A stretch of DNA of 64,000 nucleotides from Tumebacillus flagellatus (GTDB taxonomy: Bacteria; Bacillota; Bacilli; Tumebacillales; Tumebacillaceae), in NCBI RefSeq assembly GCF_000714935.1, contig NZ_JMIR01000022.1, positions 20,279-84,278 on the forward strand. Direction: 5' to 3'. Each line of letters opens with the position of its first letter. The stretch's first letter is position 1. Below the pieces are notes generated by a model. It did no database searches. It had not been told where the DNA came from and worked only from the letters and a program-made list of their open reading frames with translations. The translations under genes were made by a program, and so were the position numbers. Of the stretch, positions 48,175-55,770 are shown piece by piece.

Positions 48175-49308
48175 CTATAGATTGGAGTGTTTGGCTGCAC
48201 AGCGGTTCGGCCCAAATTCCAGCTCCAGTTTCTTGTCTGCGTCAGCCGTCAGATGTCCGCGGTTCAGTTCCACAATTTCCGTGTAGTTCGGCGGCGTTGC
48301 GCCCACGCGTCCCGCCACCATCTCGGTGAACAGTTCCAAATCTTCGGTGCGCATCACTTCGTTGTTCGCGCGGATCGTGCCCAAGTCTGCCCCGACGTAG
48401 CCTGATGCGCTGAATTCTTCCACCGAGGAAAAGTGCGTCGGCAGAACAATCGTGTCATCCGGAAGTTTTGCCAATCCGTTGAATACGGTTTCGTACAGTT
48501 TCTGTGCCCACGCTCTCGCCTGACCGCCGAGGTCCGGACGGCCCAAGCCGCCGACAAACACGGTATCGCCGGAGAGCAAGTACCGGTCATTGACCAAGAA
48601 GGAAACGGAACCCGGCGTATGCCCCGGAGTCGGGACGAGCAGCACTTTGACTTGCACGTCACCCATCTTGATCGAGTCCATAGATTCCACCGGCACATAC
48701 GGCAGAGTAGAACCTTGCATCTCTTGCGAAGAGATCAGGTACCGAGCGCCCGTTTTTTCCGCCAATTCGACGGCGCCTGAAATATGGTCGGCGTGCAGAT
48801 GAGTGTCCATGATGCTGGTGATGCGAACGCCTTCTTGCGCGGCGAGTTCGAGATATGTTTCGATATGACGGCCCGGGTCCACCACCATCGCTTCGACGCC
48901 GGAGACGATCATGTACGACAAGCATCCTTTGCCAAGGCGTTGAATTTGGATCAACTTCCAACCGTCCTCGACAACGGTCACCGGATGGTAAAATTGGCTC
49001 CATTCCTGCATGCCGCCGTCCAGAACGTACACATCCAATCCCTTGGCGTCGAGTTTCTCCGCCACTTCGCGCGCCGAGCGGCCCCGGTAGCAGATAATGC
49101 CGAGCGGCCGGTCGGACGGGAGGCTCTTCCAAGTTTCTCGCTCCTCGTCTTGAAAATCGTCATACGGGATGCAAACCAGCGGCGTCGATTTGGTCAACAC
49201 TTTCCAATTGTCAAAATCTTGATGCGAGCGAACATCCACCAAACACAGGTCGTCTTGCTTTTCCATCCACTCGTGCATTTGTTTTGCGTTGATGATGTTT
49301 ACGGTCAT
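48175..49308 (-). CDS. Rhodanese-metallo-beta-lactamase fusion (persulfide dioxygenase-like)
   Basis: A 377-residue cytoplasmic fusion. Residues 1-110 are a rhodanese domain with active-site loop CYRGRS (Cys73). Residues about 115-377 are a metallo-beta-lactamase fold with THLHADH (His170, His172, Asp174, His175), PTPGHTPGS and GDTVFVGGLGRPDLGG, the ETHE1-like persulfide dioxygenase pattern. Natural fusions of this kind (for example CstB, which carries rhodanese plus PDO domains) turn persulfide into thiosulfate or sulfite. Here the rhodanese is N-terminal. The ATG at 49308 follows GAGGAGG, 13 bp after the TauE gene. Confidence 0.9.
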   Translation of the reverse strand: MTVNIINAKQMHEWMEKQDDLCLVDVRSHQDFDNWKVLTKSTPLVCIPYDDFQDEERETWKSLPSDRPLGIICYRGRSAREVAEKLDAKGLDVYVLDGGMQEWSQFYHPVTVVEDGWKLIQIQRLGKGCLSYMIVSGVEAMVVDPGRHIETYLELAAQEGVRITSIMDTHLHADHISGAVELAEKTGARYLISSQEMQGSTLPYVPVESMDSIKMGDVQVKVLLVPTPGHTPGSVSFLVNDRYLLSGDTVFVGGLGRPDLGGQARAWAQKLYETVFNGLAKLPDDTIVLPTHFSSVEEFSASGYVGADLGTIRANNEVMRTEDLELFTEMVAGRVGATPPNYTEIVELNRGHLTADADKKLELEFGPNRCAAKHSNL

Positions 49309-49321
49309 GGAACTTCCTCCT

Positions 49322-50104
49322 CTATTTTGTATAAATTTCAAACCAAACTTTTCCTGCCGTACTTGCGATGAGCAACACTAACAACGTCCGGAGAACCATT
49401 GAAGGAACTTTGCCGCTCATCTTGGCTCCAAGCGGTGCGGCCAGAACCGATGCGACCACCAGAACCGTCGCAGGTCCCCACAGCACATCTCCTGCCATGA
49501 CTTTCCCGATCGTGGAGCCGATTGAAGAGAGGAACGTGATCGCCAGCGACGTGGCGAGCGTCACTCGTGTCGGGATCTTCAAGACGGTCAACAGGATCGG
49601 AACCAACAGGAACGCCCCCCCGGCTCCCACAACTCCGGACGTACCCCCGACGAGTAAAGCGGAGGCCACGGCGATCCCGTAGTTGATGCGCACCTGGTCA
49701 ACGGGCAGGTCTTCCGTTTTCGTTTTCGGCGCGAACATCATCACTACCGCCAACGTGGCCAGAATCGCATACACCGTGTTAACTCCCGCACTGGAGAGAA
49801 ACTTCCCGCCATACGCCCCTCCAAAGCTCCCGATCAAGATCGCAACGCCCATGTACGCAACGAGTTTGTAATGAATGACTTTGGCTTTGCGCAACGCCAA
49901 AGCCCCGGACAGCGCCGCGAAAAAAACCTGTACAGCCGTAATCCCGGAAACTTCATGGGCAGTGTAAGAAGCCACTCCCAAGGCAGCCGGCACGTACAAC
50001 AGCAAGGGATAATTGATGATCGCTCCTCCAATTCCAACCAGACCTGAAAGAAACGAACCGGCGAATCCGAGCAGAAACAAGATCACGATCAGTGATAAAG
50101 ACAA
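49322..50104 (-). CDS. TauE/SafE-family exporter
   Basis: A 260-residue membrane protein with about eight hydrophobic segments in two repeats. GFAGSFLSGLVGIGGAIINYP at the start and GGTSGVVGAGGAFLLVPILL in the middle are the family's glycine-rich signatures. In sulfide-detoxification loci this family exports sulfite or sulfoacetate-like anions or imports thiosulfate. The start is TTG with GAGGTGAGCC upstream. It precedes the rhodanese-dioxygenase gene, whose product it may clear. Confidence 0.88.
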   Translation of the reverse strand: MSLSLIVILFLLGFAGSFLSGLVGIGGAIINYPLLLYVPAALGVASYTAHEVSGITAVQVFFAALSGALALRKAKVIHYKLVAYMGVAILIGSFGGAYGGKFLSSAGVNTVYAILATLAVVMMFAPKTKTEDLPVDQVRINYGIAVASALLVGGTSGVVGAGGAFLLVPILLTVLKIPTRVTLATSLAITFLSSIGSTIGKVMAGDVLWGPATVLVVASVLAAPLGAKMSGKVPSMVLRTLLVLLIASTAGKVWFEIYTK

Positions 50105-50182
50105 GTTGGCTCACCTCTTTCCTGTTTTCTTGCCTCTGCATCACCAACTGTCTTCATCCTACCGAACCGCCTTCTTGTTGAG

Positions 50183-50203
50183 TATGGGGGAACCCCCCTA
50201 TCT
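50183..50203. promoter_or_regulatory. GC-rich palindrome upstream of the TauE gene
   Basis: On the minus strand TAGGGGGGTTCCCCCATA is a near-perfect inverted repeat about 80 bp before the TauE start and just after the response-regulator stop. It resembles the TAGGG-N4-CCCTA sites of NreC-type regulators, but with a longer centre. A similar palindrome lies upstream of the kinase gene. Confidence 0.45.
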
Positions 50204-50215
50204 GTGTGTTCCCTC

Positions 50216-50875
50216 TTACTTCTCGACCACAATATCAAAGTATCCGTTTCGAATCGCGAATTGAATCAGGTCATGTTTGGTGGTGAACTTGAGTTTGGTC
50301 ATGATGTTTGTTTTGTGATTTTCCACCGTTTTGTTGGAAATCATTAATTTGTCGGCAATTTGCTTGTTGGTAAATCCCAAGACGGTAAGGCGCACGATCT
50401 CTTTTTCCCGATCGGTCAATACGGACGGAAGGGGCTCGTCTTCCTTGGTTTCCAACCATTGTTTAATTTTTTCTTCGGAGACCGACGTACGGAAATAAGG
50501 CCGGCCTTTGTGAACTTCGTAGATGGCCGACACCAGCACATCGCTTTGCGAATTTTTCAAGATATAGCCGCGCGCGCCGATTTTGATCGCCTGTTGAATA
50601 AAAACCTCTTCGTCGTGCATCGTCAAGGCGATGATGCCGATTTCCGGGAGCAGGCCGTGGATTTTTTTGCCGGCCAAGAATCCGTCCAGACCGTTTGGCA
50701 TCGACAAATCCATCAAGATCACGTCCGGGTGCAACGTTTGCGCCAACAGCACCGCTTCGTTGCCCTCTTCCGCTTCCCCGACCACTTCAATGTCGGGGTA
50801 AGCGGCGAGCAGCATGGACAGCCCTTTGCGCACCATCGTATGGTCGTCCACCAGCAACACTCTACACTTGGTCAC
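50216..50875 (-). CDS. NarL/LuxR-family response regulator (NreC-like)
   Basis: A 219-residue regulator. The receiver has acidic residues DD (10-11), phosphoacceptor Asp56 (DVILMDLSMP) and LTMHDEE. The LuxR-type helix-turn-helix is LTDREKEIVRLTVLGFTNKQ ... SNKTVENHKTNIMTKL. The GTG start at 50875 follows GGGAG and overlaps the kinase gene by 14 bp. It is transcribed ahead of the sulfide/bd oxidase genes and probably controls them. Confidence 0.92.
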   Translation of the reverse strand: MTKCRVLLVDDHTMVRKGLSMLLAAYPDIEVVGEAEEGNEAVLLAQTLHPDVILMDLSMPNGLDGFLAGKKIHGLLPEIGIIALTMHDEEVFIQQAIKIGARGYILKNSQSDVLVSAIYEVHKGRPYFRTSVSEEKIKQWLETKEDEPLPSVLTDREKEIVRLTVLGFTNKQIADKLMISNKTVENHKTNIMTKLKFTTKHDLIQFAIRNGYFDIVVEK

Positions 50876-51926
50876 GAGATTCTCCCTCCTCTTCCGGTAC
50901 CGGAATCTCCACGAAAATTTCCGTCCCGTATCCCTTTTGTGTTTGAATTCGCATCTGTCCCTGCACTTGGTGGACACGTTCCTCCATGTGTTTCAGCCCC
51001 AATCCTTCCCTCGCCTTCCCGAGGTCAAATCCCCTTCCGTCGTCTTGAATCTGCAAGGTCAAGAGCCGATCATCCGTTTTCTGCCCGATCGTCACGCAAA
51101 CGCACTTGGCTTCGGCATACTTCAAGGCGTTATGAACCGCTTCTTGAATCACCCGATACACGTTGAGGCAGATCATCTGCGACAGCGGCAGGTTGTAGTC
51201 GTGCTTGAACTCAAACGCGATGTCCGTGTTGGCGCTTTGCAGGGTTTGGAGCATCGTGGTAACAGCTGCAACCAGACCCAGTTGGTCCAATCCCGTCGGA
51301 CGCAGCTGCGTGGTGTAGATTTTGATGTCCTGAATCGCTTGGTCGATGACTTGGGACAGTTCCGCACAATAACTTTTGAACGTGCCCTCTTGATCCAGTT
51401 GTTCCAAGTGTTTTTGAATCGCTTGGACTCCAAGCGACACCGAATACAACGATTGCCCGATGCCGTCATGAAGTTCTTGCGCCAAGCGTTTGTGTTCGCT
51501 TTCTTGGGCTTGAAGCGTTTTTTGCAAAGAGAGTTTGGTAAACCGCGCCTCTTCCTCTTTTTTCTTCAACGTCATGTCTTTGAGCACCAACAAGATTTCC
51601 TGCTGCCCTTCTTTTTCCGACTCATAAATGATCGCCGTGCTCATCTCGACGTCGATGTAGGTTCCCTCATAGGTCGGCATGGACGAGAGGAAGTACGGCA
51701 CCTCCCGTTTGGCCACCAGATAGCAAGGCTCCTCCCCTTCTTCACAGACCCGCGTTTGACAGAATTTGCAATAGGGAACCCGTTGTCCAATCTTCCACCC
51801 GGTCATTCGAGAGGCGGAGGGATTCATGACCAGTATTTCCCGGTCTTGGTTCATGATCAGGATTCCGTCTTGCAGGTTTTCAAAGACTTTTTCCATATAT
51901 TTATTGTGGAAGTCAGGATGACCCAT
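50862..51926 (-). CDS. PAS-HisKA_3 sensor kinase with four-Cys cluster (NreB-like)
   Basis: A 354-residue soluble kinase with no membrane segment. The N-terminal PAS domain (about 10-125) holds Cys53, Cys56, Cys61 and Cys68 ([17 protein letters not shown]), spaced C-x2-C-x4-C-x6-C. HisKA_3 carries the phospho-His at 153 ([19 protein letters not shown]) and the HATPase shows [12 protein letters not shown] and [11 protein letters not shown]. NreB kinases sense oxygen with a PAS-bound [4Fe-4S] cluster on four Cys; the spacing differs here, so a Fe-S, zinc or thiol-persulfide sensor are all possible. ATG preceded by GAGGAGG. Confidence 0.9.
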   Translation of the reverse strand: MGHPDFHNKYMEKVFENLQDGILIMNQDREILVMNPSASRMTGWKIGQRVPYCKFCQTRVCEEGEEPCYLVAKREVPYFLSSMPTYEGTYIDVEMSTAIIYESEKEGQQEILLVLKDMTLKKKEEEARFTKLSLQKTLQAQESEHKRLAQELHDGIGQSLYSVSLGVQAIQKHLEQLDQEGTFKSYCAELSQVIDQAIQDIKIYTTQLRPTGLDQLGLVAAVTTMLQTLQSANTDIAFEFKHDYNLPLSQMICLNVYRVIQEAVHNALKYAEAKCVCVTIGQKTDDRLLTLQIQDDGRGFDLGKAREGLGLKHMEERVHQVQGQMRIQTQKGYGTEIFVEIPVPEEEGESRDQV

Positions 51927-52021
51927 CGGAACTCCTCCTCTGATTTGGAAAAGTCCGCCCTCCTGCCAACTGGAGAACGGACTTCTGCACTTCTCTTATC
52001 ATGTCGCACTTTGCAACAAAA

Positions 52022-52049
52022 AAAAATAGGGGCTGCCCCCTATTTTTAA
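52022..52049. promoter_or_regulatory. TAGGGGGCAGCCCCTA palindrome / terminator upstream of kinase gene
   Basis: AAAATAGGGG-CTG-CCCCCTATTTTT is an inverted repeat flanked by A- and T-runs. It can be an intrinsic terminator for the ilvE-ilvB transcript and, about 100 bp before the kinase start, it also resembles the palindrome upstream of the TauE gene. Confidence 0.55.
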
Positions 52050-52244
52050 AATGTGTGGATACATTCACGTTGATCCCGACATGCTCGAATTCGACGATGT
52101 TTACGCCTGCCGCTGTTCGCAGGCATCGATGGCTGCCGCATGCGCCGATGTCATCCAACCCTTCCAGCAAGAGATGACGGCGGTAGGGGTCGACGGAAAA
52201 GGGAATTTCCATACCCTCTGCATGGGTTGTAGCCGCGCAAGGAG

Positions 52245-52833
52245 ACGAGGAGGAATCGTGAAAGACGGCAAGTTGCGTGGAGACATCATTGGGCAAATCG
52301 ATCAACACCGGACCGGGCCGCCCGCTCCCCGCGATGTGGTAGGCTTCGCGGAGAATGCGAGGGAGATCGGCGGCGTCGCGGACTTGGACTTTGTGTTTGG
52401 TGATCGGCATCGTGATGCCAAACACATCCGCTTCTTAAAACTTGTCCTTGCCCAGCATCCCGGTCGCCACTTAACCGGTGATGATCACGAGAGGGATGGA
52501 ATCCATACAAGCATCGGCGATGCCTGTGACGAGATGGGTGGCGCCGGGGCCGGAGGTCGCGATGACCGTTCCGACTTAGCCGGTCGCTCGGGCGTACCCT
52601 TCGGCTGCGTGAATTGCCGCTTGTTCGTGGCGGGTCATTACGTGCTCGACGCCGCTGTCGTATCGTGCGTCATTCAGCGGCAAGATCGCGCCGCCCGGAT
52701 AGCCGAACACCGTATCGATGCCCAAGCGTTTGAAACATTCCACCACCATCCGGGAACCGGTCATGTGTTCCGGGCTCGTGGTCGGAGTGCTGCTGACTTG
52801 CGGTTCGTGACGGGCTGACAAGTCTTGCTTCAA
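52245..52833 (-). pseudogene. ilvB: Acetolactate synthase large subunit, broken and truncated
   Basis: The frame starts with TTG after GAGGAGTGAGG and encodes the N-terminal 200 residues of Ilv[38 protein letters not shown] (TPP-site Glu), [32 protein letters not shown] and [17 protein letters not shown]. It is interrupted by three in-frame TAA codons at 52576-52578, 52471-52473 and 52435-52437, replacing residues that are Lys or Gln in the family. Homology fades after 52245, so about two thirds of the enzyme is missing. It follows ilvE by 42 bp. A functional copy must exist elsewhere if the pathway is active. Confidence 0.9.
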
Positions 52834-52875
52834 AGCGCCTCACTCCTCTCAAGATCCCGCCGTAGGGTCTCGGTA

Positions 52876-53781
52876 TCAGACCGTTTCAACTGCCGTATAC
52901 AGTTCAGGCACTTTGGTGCCGCGCTGATGAGTGATGCCGCGGAACGCTTCGGTCAGGCGTTGCGTCATCTCACCCGGTTGGCCGTTGCCGATCGTGCGTC
53001 CGTCGCAATCGATGACCGGAATCATCTCGGCAGCCGTGCCTGTCAGGAACACTTCGTCTGCCACGTACACGTCATGACGGGTGAACGGCTTCTCTTCGCA
53101 CGGGATGCCCAGTTCTGCGCAGAGCTCGATCACGATGTTGCGCGTGATGCCTTCCAACGCGCCGAGGTAGGTCGGCGGGGTGATGACTTTTCCGTTTTTG
53201 ACGAGGAAGATGTTGTCGCCCGACCCTTCGCAGACATAACCGTCTTGGTTGAGCATCAACGCTTCGTGGACGCCGGCGCGGGCGGCTTCCATCTTGACGA
53301 GGATGTTGTTCAGGTAGTTCAGCGATTTGATTTTCGGGTTCAGCGCGTCCGGAATGTTGCGGCGCGTCGGCACGGTGACGATCGAGAGCCCCTGTTCGTA
53401 GAACGCTTGCGGGAACAGGCTCAGCGCTTCCGTGATGATGATCACCGACGAGCGGGCGCAGGAGCGCGGGTCGAGCCCCAAGTTGCCGACGCCGCGCGAG
53501 ACGATCAAGCGGATGTACGCGTCCGCCATTCCGTTCGCTTGCAGCGTATCGACCACCGCCTGCTCCATCTCTTCGATCGTGAGCGGAATGTCGAGCAAGA
53601 TCGACTTCGCCGACTCGTACAACCGGACGATGTGCTCATGCAGGCAGAACACGTTGCCGCCGTAACAGCGAATGCCTTCAAAAATCCCGTCGCCGTAGAG
53701 GAATCCGTGGTCAAACACCGACACCACCGCTTTGCTTTTGGGTACAAATTCTCCGTCCAGGTAGACCAACGTTTCGCTCAT
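52876..53781 (-). CDS. ilvE: Branched-chain amino acid aminotransferase, copy 1
   Basis: A 301-residue PLP enzyme (fold type IV). It has VFDHGFLYGDGIFEGIRCYG, the PLP-lysine region KSLNYLNNILVKMEA, MLNQDGYVCEGSGDNIFLVK and EVFLTGTAAEMIPV. It catalyses the last step of Leu, Ile and Val synthesis. ATG preceded by GAGGAG. It is about 85% identical by eye to a second copy at 54831-55712. A strong sigma-A promoter and candidate CcpA and CodY sites lie upstream. Confidence 0.95.
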   Translation of the reverse strand: MSETLVYLDGEFVPKSKAVVSVFDHGFLYGDGIFEGIRCYGGNVFCLHEHIVRLYESAKSILLDIPLTIEEMEQAVVDTLQANGMADAYIRLIVSRGVGNLGLDPRSCARSSVIIITEALSLFPQAFYEQGLSIVTVPTRRNIPDALNPKIKSLNYLNNILVKMEAARAGVHEALMLNQDGYVCEGSGDNIFLVKNGKVITPPTYLGALEGITRNIVIELCAELGIPCEEKPFTRHDVYVADEVFLTGTAAEMIPVIDCDGRTIGNGQPGEMTQRLTEAFRGITHQRGTKVPELYTAVETV

Positions 53782-54104
53782 TTCTCTACACTCCTCTTTT
53801 GTCTGAAAAATCTGTCACGTAGCTGTGTTACCCGTATTATGGGACTGCTCCGCGCCTCTGTCAACGCGTGGGAGAGGTCCAATCCGGACTTGTAAAGCGC
53901 TTACACAAGGAAATAACCTTATCTTTCGTGTGTCATTTTTTCAGATAATTTAAGAGGTTTGTGAGGGGTTGTACGGGGGCGCGGGAGGGAGAGGGCTTGC
54001 GATGGACCTGTGCATTTTGAGCCAATTTTTTTTGATGTTTCGTGTGGTTTCGACATGAAAATAGGAGGCACGCGAGGGTGCCTCCTGGGGAGTTTTTTCA
54101 GAAA
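53782..54104. promoter_or_regulatory. Control region of ilvE copy 1
   Basis: No gene here. On the minus strand there is a strong promoter: TTGACA (53859-53864), 17-bp spacer, CATAAT (53836-53841). Upstream lie TTGTGTAAGCGCTTTACAA (53890-53908), which is cre-like with one extra base, and a CodY-like box, TTTTTTCAGATAATT on the plus strand (53936-53950, three mismatches). The element AAAATTGGCTCAAAATG (54013-54029, minus sense) recurs upstream of the next gene at a nearly equal distance. A hairpin at 54062-54096 ends the preceding gene. Confidence 0.6.
54062..54096. terminator. Hairpin 3' of the ACT-domain gene
   Basis: AGGAGGCAC-GCGAG-GGTGCCTCCT hairpin; on the minus strand it is followed by ATTTTCATG, a weak tail. 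Confidence 0.55.
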
Positions 54105-54383
54105 TCAGGCGTACACTTCGTTGATTTGCGAAGAGATGAACCAGCCTTGCTCGTCGGTCGAGAGGTTTGTGGCGAGCTGTACGCCGCGCACGTCTTGCAG
54201 TTGCTTGCGGAAGCGTTCGACCGCGTCTTCGTCTCCGGTGACGCTCAAGTGCAATTCCGCCAATTCCTCTCGCTGCGAAATCGTCATCGCATCCATCGAC
54301 AACCCTTCTTGCGTCAAACTCATCGCCACCGGCCCCAAGATCTGTACCGGGTTCGAACAACAGATAAACAGTGCGTGTGTCAT
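54105..54383 (-). CDS. ACT-domain protein resembling acetolactate synthase small subunit
   Basis: A 92-residue protein with a single ACT-like fold. PVQILGPVAMSLTQEGLSMD, AMTISQREELAELHLSVTGD and VERFRKQLQDVRGVQLATNL follow the IlvN/IlvM pattern (a ligand loop, then GDE..VE.....L..). It resembles the roughly 90-residue small subunits, which lack the C-terminal domain of IlvH. The ilv context supports a regulatory role for acetolactate synthase, but the local ilvB is dead. The ATG at 54383 follows AAGGAGG. It has its own strong promoter. Confidence 0.65.
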   Translation of the reverse strand: MTHALFICCSNPVQILGPVAMSLTQEGLSMDAMTISQREELAELHLSVTGDEDAVERFRKQLQDVRGVQLATNLSTDEQGWFISSQINEVYA

Positions 54384-54652
54384 CTTCTGCTCGCCTCCTT
54401 GTAGTTGCGTCCCTTTGTTACTCGTATTATAGAAAGGGACGCAACTTTCTGTCAATTAGGATTAAACGTTGAATGAAGCAAATGTAAGCGGATACAATTG
54501 TTTGACTCAGAGAAAAGCGAGGCCAATGATTCTGACAATTAAACCGACCCGTCAGTTTGACAAGGGTTCTGTCGCCGCAGACTTCGACATGGACTGACAC
54601 ATTTTAAGCCAATTTTCCGTAAAAAAGTTTCATACCCTGTACCTTTCGCGCA
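54384..54652. promoter_or_regulatory. Control region of the ACT-domain gene
   Basis: On the minus strand TTGACA (54450-54455), 18-bp spacer, TATAAT (54426-54431) is a near-consensus promoter. Upstream, ATGTAAGCGGATACAA (54482-54497) matches the cre consensus WTGNAANCGNWNNCAW exactly. ATGATTCTGACAATT (54526-54540) is a weak CodY-like box, and AAAATTGGCTTAAAATG (54599-54615, minus sense) repeats the element found before ilvE copy 1. The order and spacing match that region. No gene in this stretch. Confidence 0.6.
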
Positions 54653-54693
54653 TAAAAAAGCCTCTCTGCCGCAGAAACAGAGGGGCATTTATT
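54653..54693 (-). terminator. Terminator of ilvE copy 2
   Basis: GCCCCTCTGTTTC ... GCAGAGAGGCTTTTTT on the minus strand: hairpin then T-run, 140 bp after the ilvE copy 2 stop codon. Confidence 0.8.
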
Positions 54694-54765
54694 GATGGGG
54701 TGCCTCCCGCCGGGAGTGAAGGGTGTGCTTGGGAGGAGGTCTTTCGGGAGGCGGTTCCTCATATT

Positions 54766-54888
54766 GCGGGACTTTCGTGCCGCACGTGAACGTCACGCCT
54801 CGGAAAGCCTCGATCAGGTGGCGACACCTCTTACAGCGGGACTCTCGTGCCTCGCGTGGACGTCACGCCTCGGAAGGCTTCGGTCAGG
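54766..54888. repeat. Tandem duplication of the ilvE 3' end
   Basis: Two about 53-bp imperfect copies (54766-54818 and 54836-54888), 70 bp apart, both coding EAFRGVT..(T/C)(R/C)GT(R/K)VP on the minus strand. The inner copy is the present 3' end of ilvE copy 2; the outer one lies after its stop codon and continues into an open C-terminal extension. Confidence 0.8.
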
Positions 54889-55712
54889 CGGCGGGTCAGT
54901 TCGCCCGGTTGACCCTTGCCGATCTGGCGGCCGTCGACTTCGATGACGGGAATCATCTCGGCGGCGGTGCCGGTGAGGAACACTTCGTCCGCGACATAGA
55001 CATCGTGGCGTGTAAACGGCTTCTCTTCGCACGGAATCCCCAGCTCCGCGCAAAGTTCGATCACAAGGTTTCGCGTGATGCCTTCGAGCGCGCCGAGGTA
55101 GGTCGGCGGAGTGACGATCTTGCCGTTTTTGACGAGGAAGACGTTGTCGCCGGAGCCTTCGCAGACGTAACCGTCTTGGTTCAGCATCAGCGCTTCGGCG
55201 CAACCGGCGCGGGCCGCTTCCATTTTGACCAAGATGTTGTTGAGGTAGTTGAGCGATTTGATTTTCGGATTCAGCGCGTCCGGGATGTTGCGGCGGGTCG
55301 GAACGGTGACGATCTTGAGGCCCGCTTCGTACAGTTCCGCCGAGAAGAGGTTCAACGGTTCCGCGATGATGATCACCGTCGGTTTCGCGCACGACGACGG
55401 GTCGAGCCCCAAATTGCCCACACCGCGCGATACGATCAACCGGATATACGCGTCGGACATGCGGTTGACTTGCAGGGTTTCCACCACCGCCGCCGACATC
55501 TCTTCCGGGTTCAACGGGATGTTCAGAAGTATTGATTTCGCGGACTCGTACAGGCGGACGATGTGCTCATGCAGACAGAACACGTTGCCCGAGTAGCAGC
55601 GAATCCCCTCAAAAATCCCGTCGCCGTACAAAAATCCGTGGTCAAACACCGAAACGACCGCCTTGCTTTTCGGAACAAACTCTCCATCCAAATAGATCAA
55701 CGACTCGCTCAT
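54831..55712 (-). CDS. ilvE: Branched-chain amino acid aminotransferase, copy 2
   Basis: A 293-residue PLP enzyme nearly the same as copy 1 through all catalytic segments (FDHGFLYGDGIFEGIRCYSG, KSLNYLNNILVKMEAARAG, YVCEGSGDNVFLVK). The C terminus is eight residues shorter and ends TSTRGTRVPL, just where a duplicated 3' segment begins. ATG at 55712 has GGTGGAG upstream. The promoter has TATAAT at 55785-55790 with a TTCTGTTACAGAA palindrome next to it, unlike copy 1, so the two copies are probably regulated differently. Confidence 0.94.
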   Translation of the reverse strand: MSESLIYLDGEFVPKSKAVVSVFDHGFLYGDGIFEGIRCYSGNVFCLHEHIVRLYESAKSILLNIPLNPEEMSAAVVETLQVNRMSDAYIRLIVSRGVGNLGLDPSSCAKPTVIIIAEPLNLFSAELYEAGLKIVTVPTRRNIPDALNPKIKSLNYLNNILVKMEAARAGCAEALMLNQDGYVCEGSGDNVFLVKNGKIVTPPTYLGALEGITRNLVIELCAELGIPCEEKPFTRHDVYVADEVFLTGTAAEMIPVIEVDGRQIGKGQPGELTRRLTEAFRGVTSTRGTRVPL

Positions 55713-55770
55713 GCTTCTCCACCCTTCCCGTTTTAAAAACACTCTACCAACCAACGTAAATGTCTCTGTA

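Noticed and set aside
52245..52833. Reassigned TAA codon or programmed read-through in ilvB
   Set aside because: TAA terminates other clear genes in the window (for example ackA and mod), and the gene is also truncated, so simple pseudogenisation is preferred.
53782..54104. T-box riboswitch upstream of ilvE
   Set aside because: No T-box core (GGTGGNACCGCG) or specifier stem was found. The promoter and protein-operator candidates explain the region better.
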